DNA from: Enoplolaimus lenunculus
Lineage: Eukaryota; Nematoda; Enoplea; Enoplida; Thoracostomopsidae
Length of the DNA stretch: 64,000 nucleotides
Assembly: GCA_030248215.1 (NCBI GenBank)
Contig: JASANG010000546.1
Span: 1 to 64,000, forward strand
Reading direction: 5' to 3'
Part shown: piece by piece, positions 20,856 to 30,660 of the stretch
How the letters are laid out: every line of letters starts with the position of its first letter
Numbering within the stretch: position 1 is the stretch's first letter
Made by a program: the position numbers and the translations under genes
The notes under the pieces: generated by a model
Databases searched by the model: none
Told to the model about the DNA's origin: nothing
The model's input: the letters and a program-made list of their open reading frames with translations, nothing else

Positions 20856-22504
20856 TTATAGGTAGCCTGGCCCATAAATATCCTCTGAGGGAGGCGGAGG
20901 CGGAGAAGGAAAATCATAAAATGCCTCTGCTAAACTAAGAAAATCAGATGAGTCCGACAGTTCGGCGGCCAGCTCCTGTTCCAGCAACTGCAGTGACGAC
21001 GCTTTGCTTGGATCATCATCGCCAGAATCAGGTGGAATGTCCGTTATGTCGACTTCACTGTCGCTAGTATCAGTGGGCACATTTCCGCGATAACGACATC
21101 TCCATCTGGCGACACGTTGGGACATGGGTAACTGCATCGGCGCTAACGGTAGTGCGACATCGTCGTCGACGTGACGGTAGCGTAGGGGATGTGGAGTCGG
21201 CAAATTCATCTTCCGGGTGTCTCGACGGAAGAGATGGCCAAGTTGCGTGACCATGCGGTTGGCGAATGGGACGTATGGAAGAGGACCGCCGGTGAGGATG
21301 TAGCGTTGCACCAAGGTTGTTGGGGGTGCGTGTTCGTCAATGGCGTTGAACACCAAATAATAGTGGTAGGGAGCGTCCATGGTGCGATATTTCATCATTG
21401 CCATGTATGCTTCGCGGGTAATGTGGCTTTTCAATACAAGTTCGTCGAGCGGGAGGGCTGGTAGCAAGGTGATGGGGGGTTCATTGTTGAGCTCTTGATG
21501 GAGGTTAAGGATGCTATTGCATACATGGCTGGCCACACGGTCGGGTTCGGCATAACATTCGATGAATTCTTCGAAGCTCCGAGCGAAATCCTTGTTAGAG
21601 TGTTCTTTGTAGTAGGCATCCTCACGACGGGGGTCGGTCCTAGGGTCGGGCCATTGGAATATGGAATGGTAACCGCCACAAATAACGATGCGGGCCACCA
21701 GTGGGGTTGCGACCAGGCGGGCTATGCGGCATAGGGCAGGAATGGAGGCACCTGGGAATGCGATGACAGCGACGTCGGGGTCGTTGCGATAATGAGTCCA
21801 GAACGGGAAAGCGGACTCATCCCCAACGATGATGAATCTCCGGTAATACTGGGTGCCGTCGTGGAAATGGCGTGCTAAGTCTTCCATGGCGCGGCCGGCA
21901 ATATTGTTGAAAGTGGTAACCAAGGGCAAATGGTACTGGTGACCAATGACGTCCTCCCCAATACCAAGTACAGGGTACCATGGGTCACAGTACAGTATCT
22001 GGTGGCCGGTTAGGTCGTTCAGGTGTTGCCGCATATTGGGAGCCGTAAATTTGTGGTAGGTCAAGGCATAAACGAGGGGTTCTAGAATGGTTTCCCGTCC
22101 AATACGATGGGGTGTGTCGCGGGGTGGAGGAAATCCGATACAGAGGTATCGCCGGCATTCTCGTGCGGATGCTAACATCCAGCTGTTGACACCATCCTGG
22201 TCGTCACGAATGTGATGGCATGCAGCACCCAAAACCTGCATCATAGACCAGGCGGGACCCAGTGGGGTAGTGAATGCCATCCCGACGAATAGTAGGCTGA
22301 GGGAAGCAGTTGTGCCGGGGGTGGCGGGGATACGGCGAGCCGGTCGATGGTCGCGGAAGGCTGGTGGTCCGTGGTAGGGGCTGAGGGGATAACGATCAGG
22401 TGATCCACCGTCATACATGAGTCGCGGCCAGTTGCATTGCTCTGGGAGCAATGCGCACTGTCGACATCATCTTCGCTGCTGTAGTAGTTCTCGAAGGTTG
22501 CCAT
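20856..22504 (-). CDS. NADAR-like plus SGNH-like protein, diverged (531 codons open)
   Basis: A long uninterrupted frame from about 22,451, ending in TAG at 20,856. The NADAR-like part follows the fold pattern of its neighbour (TPLGPAWSMMQVLGAA; KFTAPNMRQHL; VLGIGED; NNIAGRAMEDL), but the catalytic Glu-His pair and Trp are replaced, so it is probably inactive. The SGNH-like part has FIIVGDESAFPFW, FPGASIPAL and VICGGYHSIF, then a helical region and an acidic, Ser/Asp-rich tail ending in PPPPPSEDIYGPGYL. The first ATG in this frame is codon 12. A different frame upstream starts at 22,504 with MATFENYYSSEDD, which matches the start of the paralogue at 32,203 (MADFRGYNNAED), so a frameshift or short intron lies near 22,440. 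It is followed 210 bp downstream by the canonical NADAR gene. Confidence 0.7.
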
Positions 22505-22839
22505 CTGGGGTGTTCTATAATAATTTCCGTTAAAAATAGACGGTGGGTCGTACTGAAACCATATTGGCAGCGGGTACCGGCAAGTACGTACTATCCGATC
22601 CGATGCATCAATTTTTGGTTAAGCTATATCCGGATCCGACATACTTAACAAAAGATCAGGACTGTGAATAAGAGTATTTTATAATATTTTATGAATTTTA
22701 TAGTTTTGTATTAGGCTTTATATTTTATACAACATAATGTTTTATGATTTTTGGGATATTATTAATTTTGTAGTTGATTTTATAGATTTGTTAGTTTATA
22801 GACAATATTTATATACAGTTCATGCACTTGGAGTGGGAC
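22505..22839. other. AT-rich intergenic spacer in the ORF cluster
   Basis: About 335 bp, very AT-rich from 22,670 to 22,815, between ORF c and the diverged NADAR-SGNH gene. It is the most likely place for a promoter of the NADAR pair, though no clear TATA/initiator pair is assigned. Confidence 0.35.
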
Positions 22840-23520
22840 TCATTGACGCCTGCGGTATAGTGTGTGGGGAATGATGGGTGTATGGCTTTGCTCAGCGGAC
22901 GTGTCCGGGAGCTCCACAGGTTCTTGTTCTCGGGCTAACTCAAATTCTTCTACAGAGGATGATTCATAATACCAGTGTCCCCCGGTAGGACCCATCTGCT
23001 CCATAACACGCTTGAGCGGTGCTAATTCGCCTTCGACGTGCATAGGTCCTAAAGGTCGGAGCGATGGTTGCACGGGTCTGTAACGCCTGGTCCCTTTTCT
23101 TGTTTTCTTCTGGTAATAAGTGTGTACCCTCTCGCCATGTATTTGAGCAGAACAAATTGAGAAGTCCGGCTCGGTGGGGATAGCGGGACGCTTCTGCGGG
23201 CCTTCAGAGGGGAATTTGCGCGCTGCCTGAGCTGGTACGATGGGGGTCTCTGCAGCATGCTCTTTAGGGGGGGCACGTACCGCTCCACGCCCCTCTAACG
23301 CGATCAAATCCTGCTTGGTTCGTTCAGCTGATCGCTGTTGAGACCTTCGGTAGGGCGCACGTCGGGTGGGGGTATTTGTAGAGGGTGCGAAACTGGGACA
23401 GCGTTGCTCCCGACGTTTAAGGGCCTTAGCAGACAGTTTAACAGTAGGTGCACCAGTTGGAGGGGGAAGTAGGGCTGGAGGCCTGAGCAGACGTGATAGG
23501 GAGTGGAGCACGTTTATCAT
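22840..23520 (-). CDS. Basic Pro/Arg-rich protein, ORF c (226 aa)
   Basis: ATG start; overlaps the end of ORF b by 83 bases in another frame. The first 100 residues are strongly basic and Pro/Ala-rich (ALKRREQRCPSFAPS, RRAPYRRSQQRSAERTK), typical of a nucleic-acid binding tail. The middle has a KKTRKGTRRYRP cluster and the C-terminus is acidic. No known domain is recognised. The overlap and the shared strand suggest that it is expressed with ORFs a and b, possibly by frameshifting. Confidence 0.55.
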   Translation of the reverse strand: MINVLHSLSRLLRPPALLPPPTGAPTVKLSAKALKRREQRCPSFAPSTNTPTRRAPYRRSQQRSAERTKQDLIALEGRGAVRAPPKEHAAETPIVPAQAARKFPSEGPQKRPAIPTEPDFSICSAQIHGERVHTYYQKKTRKGTRRYRPVQPSLRPLGPMHVEGELAPLKRVMEQMGPTGGHWYYESSSVEEFELAREQEPVELPDTSAEQSHTPIIPHTLYRRRQ

Positions 23521-24316
23521 CTACACACAGTTTGTTTATAAATTTCTGTATGCTGTCCTCAAGATTTTTGTGAAGGTTAGCTGCCATCATGTTCCCAGTA
23601 ACGCGACGGTACGTATAGGCATGCGCGCGAGAGGATAATCCTAGACATTCCTGAAGAAAATGTAACATGTGTATTTTTAACTCTGAACGTTTCCTGAGCT
23701 CTGGGAGCAGGTGATACAATGAGGGATTACCGTGCTCGTCAATCAACGTGAACCCCTGGGGGTCCTGAAATCGAGTGGGTAGCAGTCCGCGAAGGTCATT
23801 CCCCAGCCCAGACAGTATAATGGCCGCAGCCCTAAGGATGGTACGGTGGGTGTGATTTGCCCGTTGCAGGCGCTTCACCTCCGTTCTGACTAAGACCATC
23901 AACCGATCACTAGTAAGCTACAAATAGTCGGGGCGCAAGTCAACAACCAGGAAATTAGGAGGACGCTCAGGGGATTCGTCAGTGGTTGGTTCTGACAAAG
24001 TGGTGTCAACTACGCGAGTGTCGACAATCTTAGCCAGAGGTTCAGTGTCCAGAGTACCCGCGGTAGGACGAGAGCGAGAACGCGATTTGTGCCTAGAAGC
24101 CGACGGTGTTTGTGCATGCAGTCGAGAGACCAATTGTCCCGGAATTCTTATCTTTCTCGACTTGTGCGGTGAGCGCTTTCGTCTCCCTTTCTCTGGCAGT
24201 GTTTCAACCTCAGTTTCCGAGTCCTCAGTGCTGACGGCAGAGTCCTCTAATCCTGATGTCGGGTCTGGCAGTTGAGACGATCTCCCTGGATCGTGTCCCA
24301 ATGCGATGGGTCTCAT
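23438..24316 (-). CDS. ORF b: RS-rich leader, UAG, then paralogous domain
   Basis: The ATG (24,316) overlaps the TGA of ORF a as ATGA. The first 132 residues are hydrophilic, with acidic stretches and an Arg/Ser cluster (ASRHKSRSRSRP), ending VVDLRPDYL and TAG (23,920-23,918). The frame continues open after the TAG with LTSDRLMVLVRTEVKRLQ and a 150-residue helical domain containing LLPTRFQDP, DEHGNPSLYHLL and LQECLGL. The same pattern occurs in ORF a (LPTGFKD, DAHGLPTMFHF, YKALGF). The C-terminal part could also start at the internal ATG at 23,902. Family unknown. Confidence 0.55.
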
Positions 24317-24954
24317 GCGCCGAGCGGGACCCCTCCCAGGGACGTATATACGATACCAACTAGGGTTTTCTGCATCTGCACAAAGGCTCTAAATTTTTCC
24401 GAGAGGCGGTCACTAAGGGGATAAAAGAGTGGTTGGTTACGCTTGCTGTAGGCATAGTTATCGAGGTCGTTAAAAAGGATACGCCAATCCACGAAAAATC
24501 CCGGGTCAGTGATCGCGGGGAATCCGAGAGCCTTGTAAACCGCAAGGAGTACTCGTAATTCATTTGCTTTGTTGGCTTTTCGTACAATACCAATGAAATG
24601 GAACATGGTGGGGAGTCCGTGCGCATCCCATACGGGTAAGTCGTTCTGATCTTTAAAACCAGTAGGTAAATACGCATAGTAATTTGGGAGGGTGCGAGCA
24701 ATCAAGGCGATAGTCATAGCCAGTACAACCGAGGGGGAGTAGGAATAAGAGATTAAACTCTGTGCATCTCTAGCCGTGGCTCTGATTAACTGCCGATCCG
24801 GATACTGAAGCTATCGGTCGTCTACTGATACGATACGAACAGGGATGTCATAGTCCTCGTGGACAGGGTTGATTCCTCTAGTTATAGTGTTACGGCTGTG
24901 ACCAACGGGTACCTCTGCGGACGAATCCGAGTGGTATCCCTCACGGGTGTTCAT
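24313..24954 (-). CDS. ORF a: short leader, UAG, then paralogous domain
   Basis: An ATG at 24,954 opens 47 codons ending in VSVDDR and TAG (24,813-24,811). The same frame continues for 165 more codons (LQYPDRQLIRATARDAQ onwards) to TGA at 24,313, which overlaps the ATG of ORF b. The domain after the TAG resembles that of ORF b, and the distance from TAG to the shared LPT.F motif is 47 codons here and 45 there. The frame is also open upstream of the ATG to a TGA at 25,032. The leader lies in DNA that is about 90% identical to the 5' region of retroelement B. Confidence 0.55.
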
Positions 24955-25032
24955 GGCCGTGGGTCTGCCTAGTAAGCCGACGTGTCTAGAGGATGATGGT
25001 CCCCCAGACGTGACGTCGGGTTTTGAGAGTCA
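24886..25032 (-). repeat. 147-bp block shared with retroelement B leader
   Basis: Matches 46,326-46,473 and 51,146-51,293 with 14 differences that I counted, including 48 identical bases in a row around GGGATACCACTCGGATTCG. The coding frame is shared, but element B has TAA where ORF a has a sense codon. Confidence 0.85.
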
Positions 25033-26400
25033 CCCCAACACATGGTTATAAGTTCGAATGATATGGTTGCCGCTGATTTTCATGATTAGGACTAATGATT
25101 TCTGCGCCTAAATTCTGGTGAGCGCTTGGTCACCTGACAATGTCCATGGATTTCACTGAGAGACCTATTGCAATTTCGCAGAATTTGGCTACCTAGGTTA
25201 TTAGTCTATTGTAATAGAGGGCGAGTCGACCCGCGCCTCTAGGTTTTGGCCCCAAAATGGATAGTCTGGTTCGCACCAGTACTGTTTTATTTCCTAAAAT
25301 TTCAGCCATGGCTCTAGGCCAGGAATTTTCTTGACTGCTCAAGGTTCAACAAGGAACACAACCTAAAGTTTTGGTTTATTGAATCTACACATTTTATTTC
25401 ATGTATTTACCTCTATGCAACGAAACTGGGACTAATCAGTTTCCTGCTTGACAGCCTATAGTTATTTTGCGCACAGGACAATGGTTGCGATAAAATTAGC
25501 TGAAAGTTATTGGAAATTACTGACTGAAAGTGAATTTGCAGTTAGATCTCTTATACACCTCTAGATCCCTGCGCGCTGGGATAATCTCACCATGACCTAA
25601 CGTGGACTGGTTGCTGTGAAAAAGTTACGTATTGTTACCCCTGGGTATGCTCATACAACGGATTTTCCTGTGCCAAGCTGCATAGGGCATTATCTGTTAA
25701 AGTAGCAAGGGCAGGGCTATGCATAATCCTGCGTGGCAGAGCTGTTGCGTGGAGGGCACACTGTTGAATGAGCATACCCACGGCTTCTAAATACATATCT
25801 GAGAAGATACGCATGCGTACCATACGAGTTGTAAGCGGTTAAGTGAGTTAAGGAATTCTCTAGTCAGCCACAAAGTTGAAGGCGAATTCAAAATTAGGGG
25901 TGACAAACCGCGCCTGATTCTTTTGATTACGTAACCTTTACACTTCTAGGCCTAGGTATTTCACGGCTGCATATTCAGCAGTTTGATAGTCAACGGCGGT
26001 GGTACGCCTTACAGCTAAGTTTCTAGGGTCTGACTAGAATCGTCCGAATTCACGGGGCATACGAAAGTTTTGTACTTGACAGGCAGGGCCTTAGCTCTTT
26101 TGTTTGACAATTCCCTAATGCTTAGCATCGGGCTGTCTTGGCCTCCCTGCTGCTGTTGACACTCAATACTCTGAGTATTACTAAATAGATTTTTGTCCTA
26201 GCCAGTGACTATTCACTAAAATTCAGGCCTCAAATTTTTACTCTGATCACACCCCTAATGTGTCTCACATGATACGTACCCCTTCACGAGATTGGCAGGA
26301 AAGTTTGTACCTGCGTTGTCGCCAACGCCAGGCAAAGTTTAAGGTGAAATCTCAACTCACACCCCCTTTGTGATACCGAGAAAATCCTAGTGCGGCCCCC
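25033..26400. other. Mostly non-coding; one doubtful 62-aa ORF
   Basis: No clear gene. A minus-strand ORF at 25,823-25,635 (starting MVRMRIFSDMYLEAVGML) has a protein-like helical composition and lies upstream of ORF a on the same strand, so it could be an exon or remnant, but nothing confirms it. Confidence 0.3.
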
Positions 26401-26550
26401 TCTTACTTATCCCCTGCGCGCAACGCGCAGCACCCCCCGTCTTAGTCAGCGCCCCGAGAATGAGTGCACCGTGTCGCCATACAGTGCACCGAAAACTCGG
26501 TTTGCTGTGTCGCGGCTCGCGCTTCGCGACTGAAAACCGAAGAAAATCGA

Positions 26551-26810
26551 AACTGAAACTGAAATTTGCAGCCGTGCACTGCGTTTATATACCTTTTTCT
26601 CTCAGCTCTCAGCCAATGAAATTCTAAGCGAGGAAGGCGCGGTTCGAGCGATGCGATTGGCTGAAAATACTACGGCTGCAAGGAACCAATGAATTTTCAC
26701 ACAGGGCAGACGCAGCGAAGCCACGTGATTGGCTGACAAAACTCAGGTTGCGGGAGCCAATGAGAGGACATAAACAACTTTGTTAGGCGGCCTCTGATTG
26801 GCTGTAAGGG
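26551..26810 (-). promoter_or_regulatory. Core promoter in internal TIR-like block
   Basis: On the minus strand a TATATAAA box (26,591-26,584) is followed by TCAGTT motifs at 26,562 and 26,556. At least six CCAAT boxes in alternating orientation lie upstream (26,600-26,805). The architecture matches the promoters at 5.1 and 43.9 kb despite low overall identity, which points to selection on it. Confidence 0.6.
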
Positions 26811-27589
26811 TTTACACGTAATCTCAACATTCTCAGCCAAGGGGTGGGCTGATAAAATTTGGTTTAAGCGGTGTGGCCAAGGGGCAGGGGCAATTCCCAA
26901 CGTCGTAGGCAGGGCTGGCGGGATTGTACAATTCCCTCAAAATACCGGTACGCGCGCATGACTTCTCGCTTAGGTTGTCCATTTCCGCGTACAGGGCTTA
27001 TCTCACGGTCAATAATTAGAGCACCAGGTTACAATACAAAACAGAGTATAAAAATTAAAGGCACGACAAAAATAGAAAACACAAAAACCAAACGAGATGT
27101 GCCAAAATCCAGTAAAACTAGAGAGCGGAATCTATGTCATAAGCGGCCAGGTTATTTAATCAACTGAAATTCACCACTACTACTCTAGCGGCTAGCGTGT
27201 GCGTACAGCCCTAGGATTTCTTTTACCAGACCAGCTAACGTACGTAGACTGTACTAAAGCGTCACAAGTTCAAAATTCACTAGGGTTTCCTACCCAACCT
27301 GGCCAACAAAACGATAATATAAACACAGAATCACAAAAGATAAGGCAGACGGGTACAAGGCGTACACATTTAAACGTTACAAATCCGTACACTCATAATT
27401 GCTGGTAAAGTGTCGAGACAGTCCTAAGAAAAATTTCTGTGCTATTCCCGAAATGCTTGTACTGTGACTTCAGACTAACTCAAGGAACGCACACACTCTA
27501 GACACTCTTAATCGACTCAGAGAGTCTGCCAAAATTACGGGCCTTGGGCTAGCCATAACTTTTCAAGTATCGGTTTCCGAACAGCGGTC

Positions 27590-28440
27590 AGGGTGGTTTT
27601 AATACTCATTACGATGCGCCGAACCCGATAGGACCAGTCCCAACCCTAGATTCCGGAAAACGTGATTTTGCATTTTTGGACCGGGGATCCGTAACGTGTT
27701 ACACGTAAAATTTCGAAAACTTCAAGTGCTAGTAACTTCTTAACGATTCGTTCCAGACCCCGCGTCAGGGTATTTTTCTTGTTCAGCGTAAAAAACTGCG
27801 TCGATTGATACCAACCTCGATACTCAATTCCAAAATTCGCATGTTTGCATTTTTCGACCTCGGATCCGTAAATTTTACACACTAAATTTCGGAAACTCTG
27901 GATACCTCCAACTCTTGGACGAATGACTTCCGACCCCCAGTCAGGGTATTTTTCTTGTTCAGCTCGGCGAGCTCTATCGATTGGTATGGGTTTCAACAGC
28001 AGATTCTGAAAATCGCATTTTTGCATTTTTCGCCCCTAGAATCCGTAACTGCACATGTAAAATACTGAAAGTTCGAAAGGCCATAACTTTCGAACGAGAG
28101 GTCGGGGACCCCAAGTCAGGGTGGTTTTATTACTCATCTCGATGAGCTGCGTCGAATGATATGGGTCTCGACCTCCGATTCCGGAATTCATGTTTTTGCA
28201 TTTTCCACCCTAGGATCCGTAAAATTTACACGCACATTTTCAAAAGTTCGAGGGGCCATAACTGCCGAAAGGATGATCGCAGACCCAAGGTCGGGGTATT
28301 TTTGTTGCTCAGCGCAGTGAGATCTAACGATTGGTATAGGTTTCCCCAGCCTACCCGAGAATTCCTGTTTTGGCATTTTTTACCTCCGGATCCGCACAAT
28401 GTCACACACACAAAATCTCAAACTTAGGTTGGGCGTGATT
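27590..28440 (+). repeat. Tandem array of ~175-bp units, internal
   Basis: GATCCGTAA-type marks near 27,687, 27,860, 28,038, 28,213 and 28,388 give a period of about 175 bp. The unit at about 28,070 contains a perfect 9-bp stem, GTTCGAAAG and CTTTCGAAC, around the CCATAA core. Confidence 0.85.
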
Positions 28441-28500
28441 TCTGAACTATCCGTCTCCGATCCGTGGTCAGGGTTATTACCCGTCCCGTCGGGTTATTGG

Positions 28501-30407
28501 TGTTACACTTCGCAATGCAGGTCTCCAATGTAACAAGTATAAAGGTGATGCCAGCGATAAACCGTAACATACTCTATGGGGAGTCTCTACGCGTAGTCAC
28601 TCATTCTCAGAATTTAGCACACGGCGCCCTCAAGTCCTGATTTGTTGTGATAACAAGCCAGAAAACCGTCGTGAATTTTGTTCCCTTAAACTAACCCCTC
28701 TCTCAATCCAAAACATCGAAACGCACTCCCTCTTAAACTCAAAATTAAATCGCTCAATAATTGTTATAGTGAAACTCTGTATGTTACTCGCGGGCCGCTA
28801 TCTTTCAAGTGCTGCTCGAGCTGAATAAACGTTATGTGTATCTTTGAAATCCTTACGTGCGTCGATCATTAATACCTAGTCTAACGGTCGTAAACGCTGA
28901 AACATCGTCTCAAACTACATTCCCAGCCTGTGTAAATCCTGTAAAACTCAAAACATCTCATGTAATACTGAGGTGAGAGAGTGAGACAAACAAACTGGGG
29001 CTGTATTGAGACGCAAATTAAATCCTGACGCGTAGTTTGAATGTCACCTAGTGACTACTTACGCAAAGCCGTGGGTATCCTGAGTCAGGGGCACCCTTCT
29101 GAAGTTACCTAATTCGATTAATTGAGTGATCGGTTAACCCGCGAATATCCAAGTACAAAGCAACGTATACACACATATATGTAGAAAAGACCATATTCAG
29201 TTACATACATAAAAGTAGACATAGGTCCCTTCGAACATTTTCCGCACCAGCCATTTTCTTACTATTGCCATGCTACCCCCTTTTGAACCCGCACGCTCGC
29301 TGTACAAAGTTATCTCTGCATTGACGGACGTTACTAATCGGTGTTATAAAGTTTGCGTCGCAGTTACAAAGTCGGTACGTTATTAACGGTACTTAAGAGG
29401 TTGCTCTCCCTTTCAATACTTTCAATAACCAATGCGCCTGCATTCTTGTTGATAGTTACATGTGCATTTTATTACGCCTTAATATCCATTAGAGAGAGCA
29501 AGACGAAAAAAGAAAAAAAAACTTCTAGTCGGCCGTCATCAAAGCAATGTTTTTTGCACACGCGGGAGCCGGGAAAAGAGGGAGGCACAAAATTTACATG
29601 GAACAAGAATTGGCGTAACAGCTATATATAGTAAGAACAACCAACACGCTTAGAATAGAGTTATAGCGATAGTCAATAATAACGTTAACAACACGCTATA
29701 ATAGCAGCAACAATAATAATGACAACTCCAAGGTACTATGCAGTGTATCACTAGACCATAATACGGAGCTGGAAAGTGTCGCGTCCCTGACACCTCTTGG
29801 AATTTTAATTTGGGTATTTTGTGCTAACCCTTATCTCTGGACGGTTAATAGCCGTCTAATCCTAACTTCTTCTTAAGCAGAACTTTATCAGCACTTCAAA
29901 AGCATTCCCATTTAAAGAAGAACTCCCCGTTTCCTACGTTTAGGCCAAGTTTCCACACGGTATTAGAGAAATATATATATACGTATGTGAGCTCCATGAA
30001 GCTACGCAAGCTTAAGGCACAGTATAATACATGCTTCATTACAGTCGCCAATGTACCGGCTATGGCGGTTTGCAATTGTTCCCTTACGGCGTAAGCGGCA
30101 AGGAGTGAATAATTTAACTCCGAGCAGCGCGTTTTAAAGTCATGTCAACTGTAATTCAGCGTTCACCCATATATACGCGAGGTAGCAAATAAAGAGATGT
30201 GGTGGCCGACGCAGGCTGCACTCAGCTGCTGTAGAGCGCCAGCATTGCGCATACGCAAGTACACCAAAGTTTAAAGCTGGGTTACAGGGACGTGATCCGC
30301 TCAAGTTCAGGCTTTTGACACTCCAAGATTCAATGTTACTTAGACCAATTGTTTGCTAATACAGCTTGCAGAATTTTCAGCGTGTTTATCTTGGATTCCT
30401 AACGCGC
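28501..30407. other. Non-coding sequence
   Basis: No supported gene. A 92-codon ORF at 29,353-29,631 with a hydrophobic stretch and a Lys-rich tail is not convincing. One copy of the NADAR-downstream motif lies at 29,777-29,850. Confidence 0.4.
29777..29850 (-). repeat. NADAR-downstream motif, copy 3
   Basis: GCGTCCCTGACACCTCTTGG, then AATTTTAATTTGGG..TTTGTGCTAACCCTTATCTCT; closest to the copy at 18,283. Confidence 0.6.
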
Positions 30408-30473
30408 GTGTATGCGAGTTCCCTAAAAACCTTCTCCTTCGTGTATGCGAGTTCCCTAAAAACCTTCTCCTTC
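30408..30473 (+). repeat. 33-bp perfect tandem duplication
   Basis: GTGTATGCGAGTTCCCTAAA and the next 13 bases occur twice in succession without a difference. Confidence 0.9.
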
Positions 30474-30560
30474 TCTTAGAATTTTAATTTCGGCAGTTTG
30501 TGTCAACCCTTATCTCTCGAACGGTAAGTCCCTGTGCCTGCGCTGCAACCGTTAAATCCG
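30470..30560 (-). repeat. NADAR-downstream motif, copy 4
   Basis: CTTAGAATTTTAATTTCGGC, then GTTTGTGTCAACCCTTATCTCT and CTGCGCTGCAACCG, in the same order as at 18,997-19,082. It lies about 100 bp past the stop of the NADAR-SGNH gene at 30,661. Confidence 0.6.
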
Positions 30561-30660
30561 TAGCACTGACACTGTTGCTAGGCTCGAGCCTAACTCTAAG
30601 GGAGGGAGCGCAGTATTGTTTTATACCGCCTAATGAGCGCAAAAATTCTTTAGGTATAGC

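Larger units (their letters stand above)
26430..28500 (+). repeat. Internal diverged TIR-like block
   Basis: Same orientation and order as the left TIR: the GTGCACCGTGTCGCCATACA block (26,466), the TCAGTT/TATA promoter, CCAAT boxes, then the array of about 175 bp. Sequence outside these landmarks is strongly diverged. The outermost 100 bp and TGTGAAAC tip of the long TIRs are not recognisable here, so this is either the remnant of a second, related element or an internal duplicate. Confidence 0.75.

Noticed and set aside
29353..29631. 92-codon ORF with hydrophobic segment
   Set aside because: Composition follows local AT and poly-A runs; no partner frame, homologue or context supports it.
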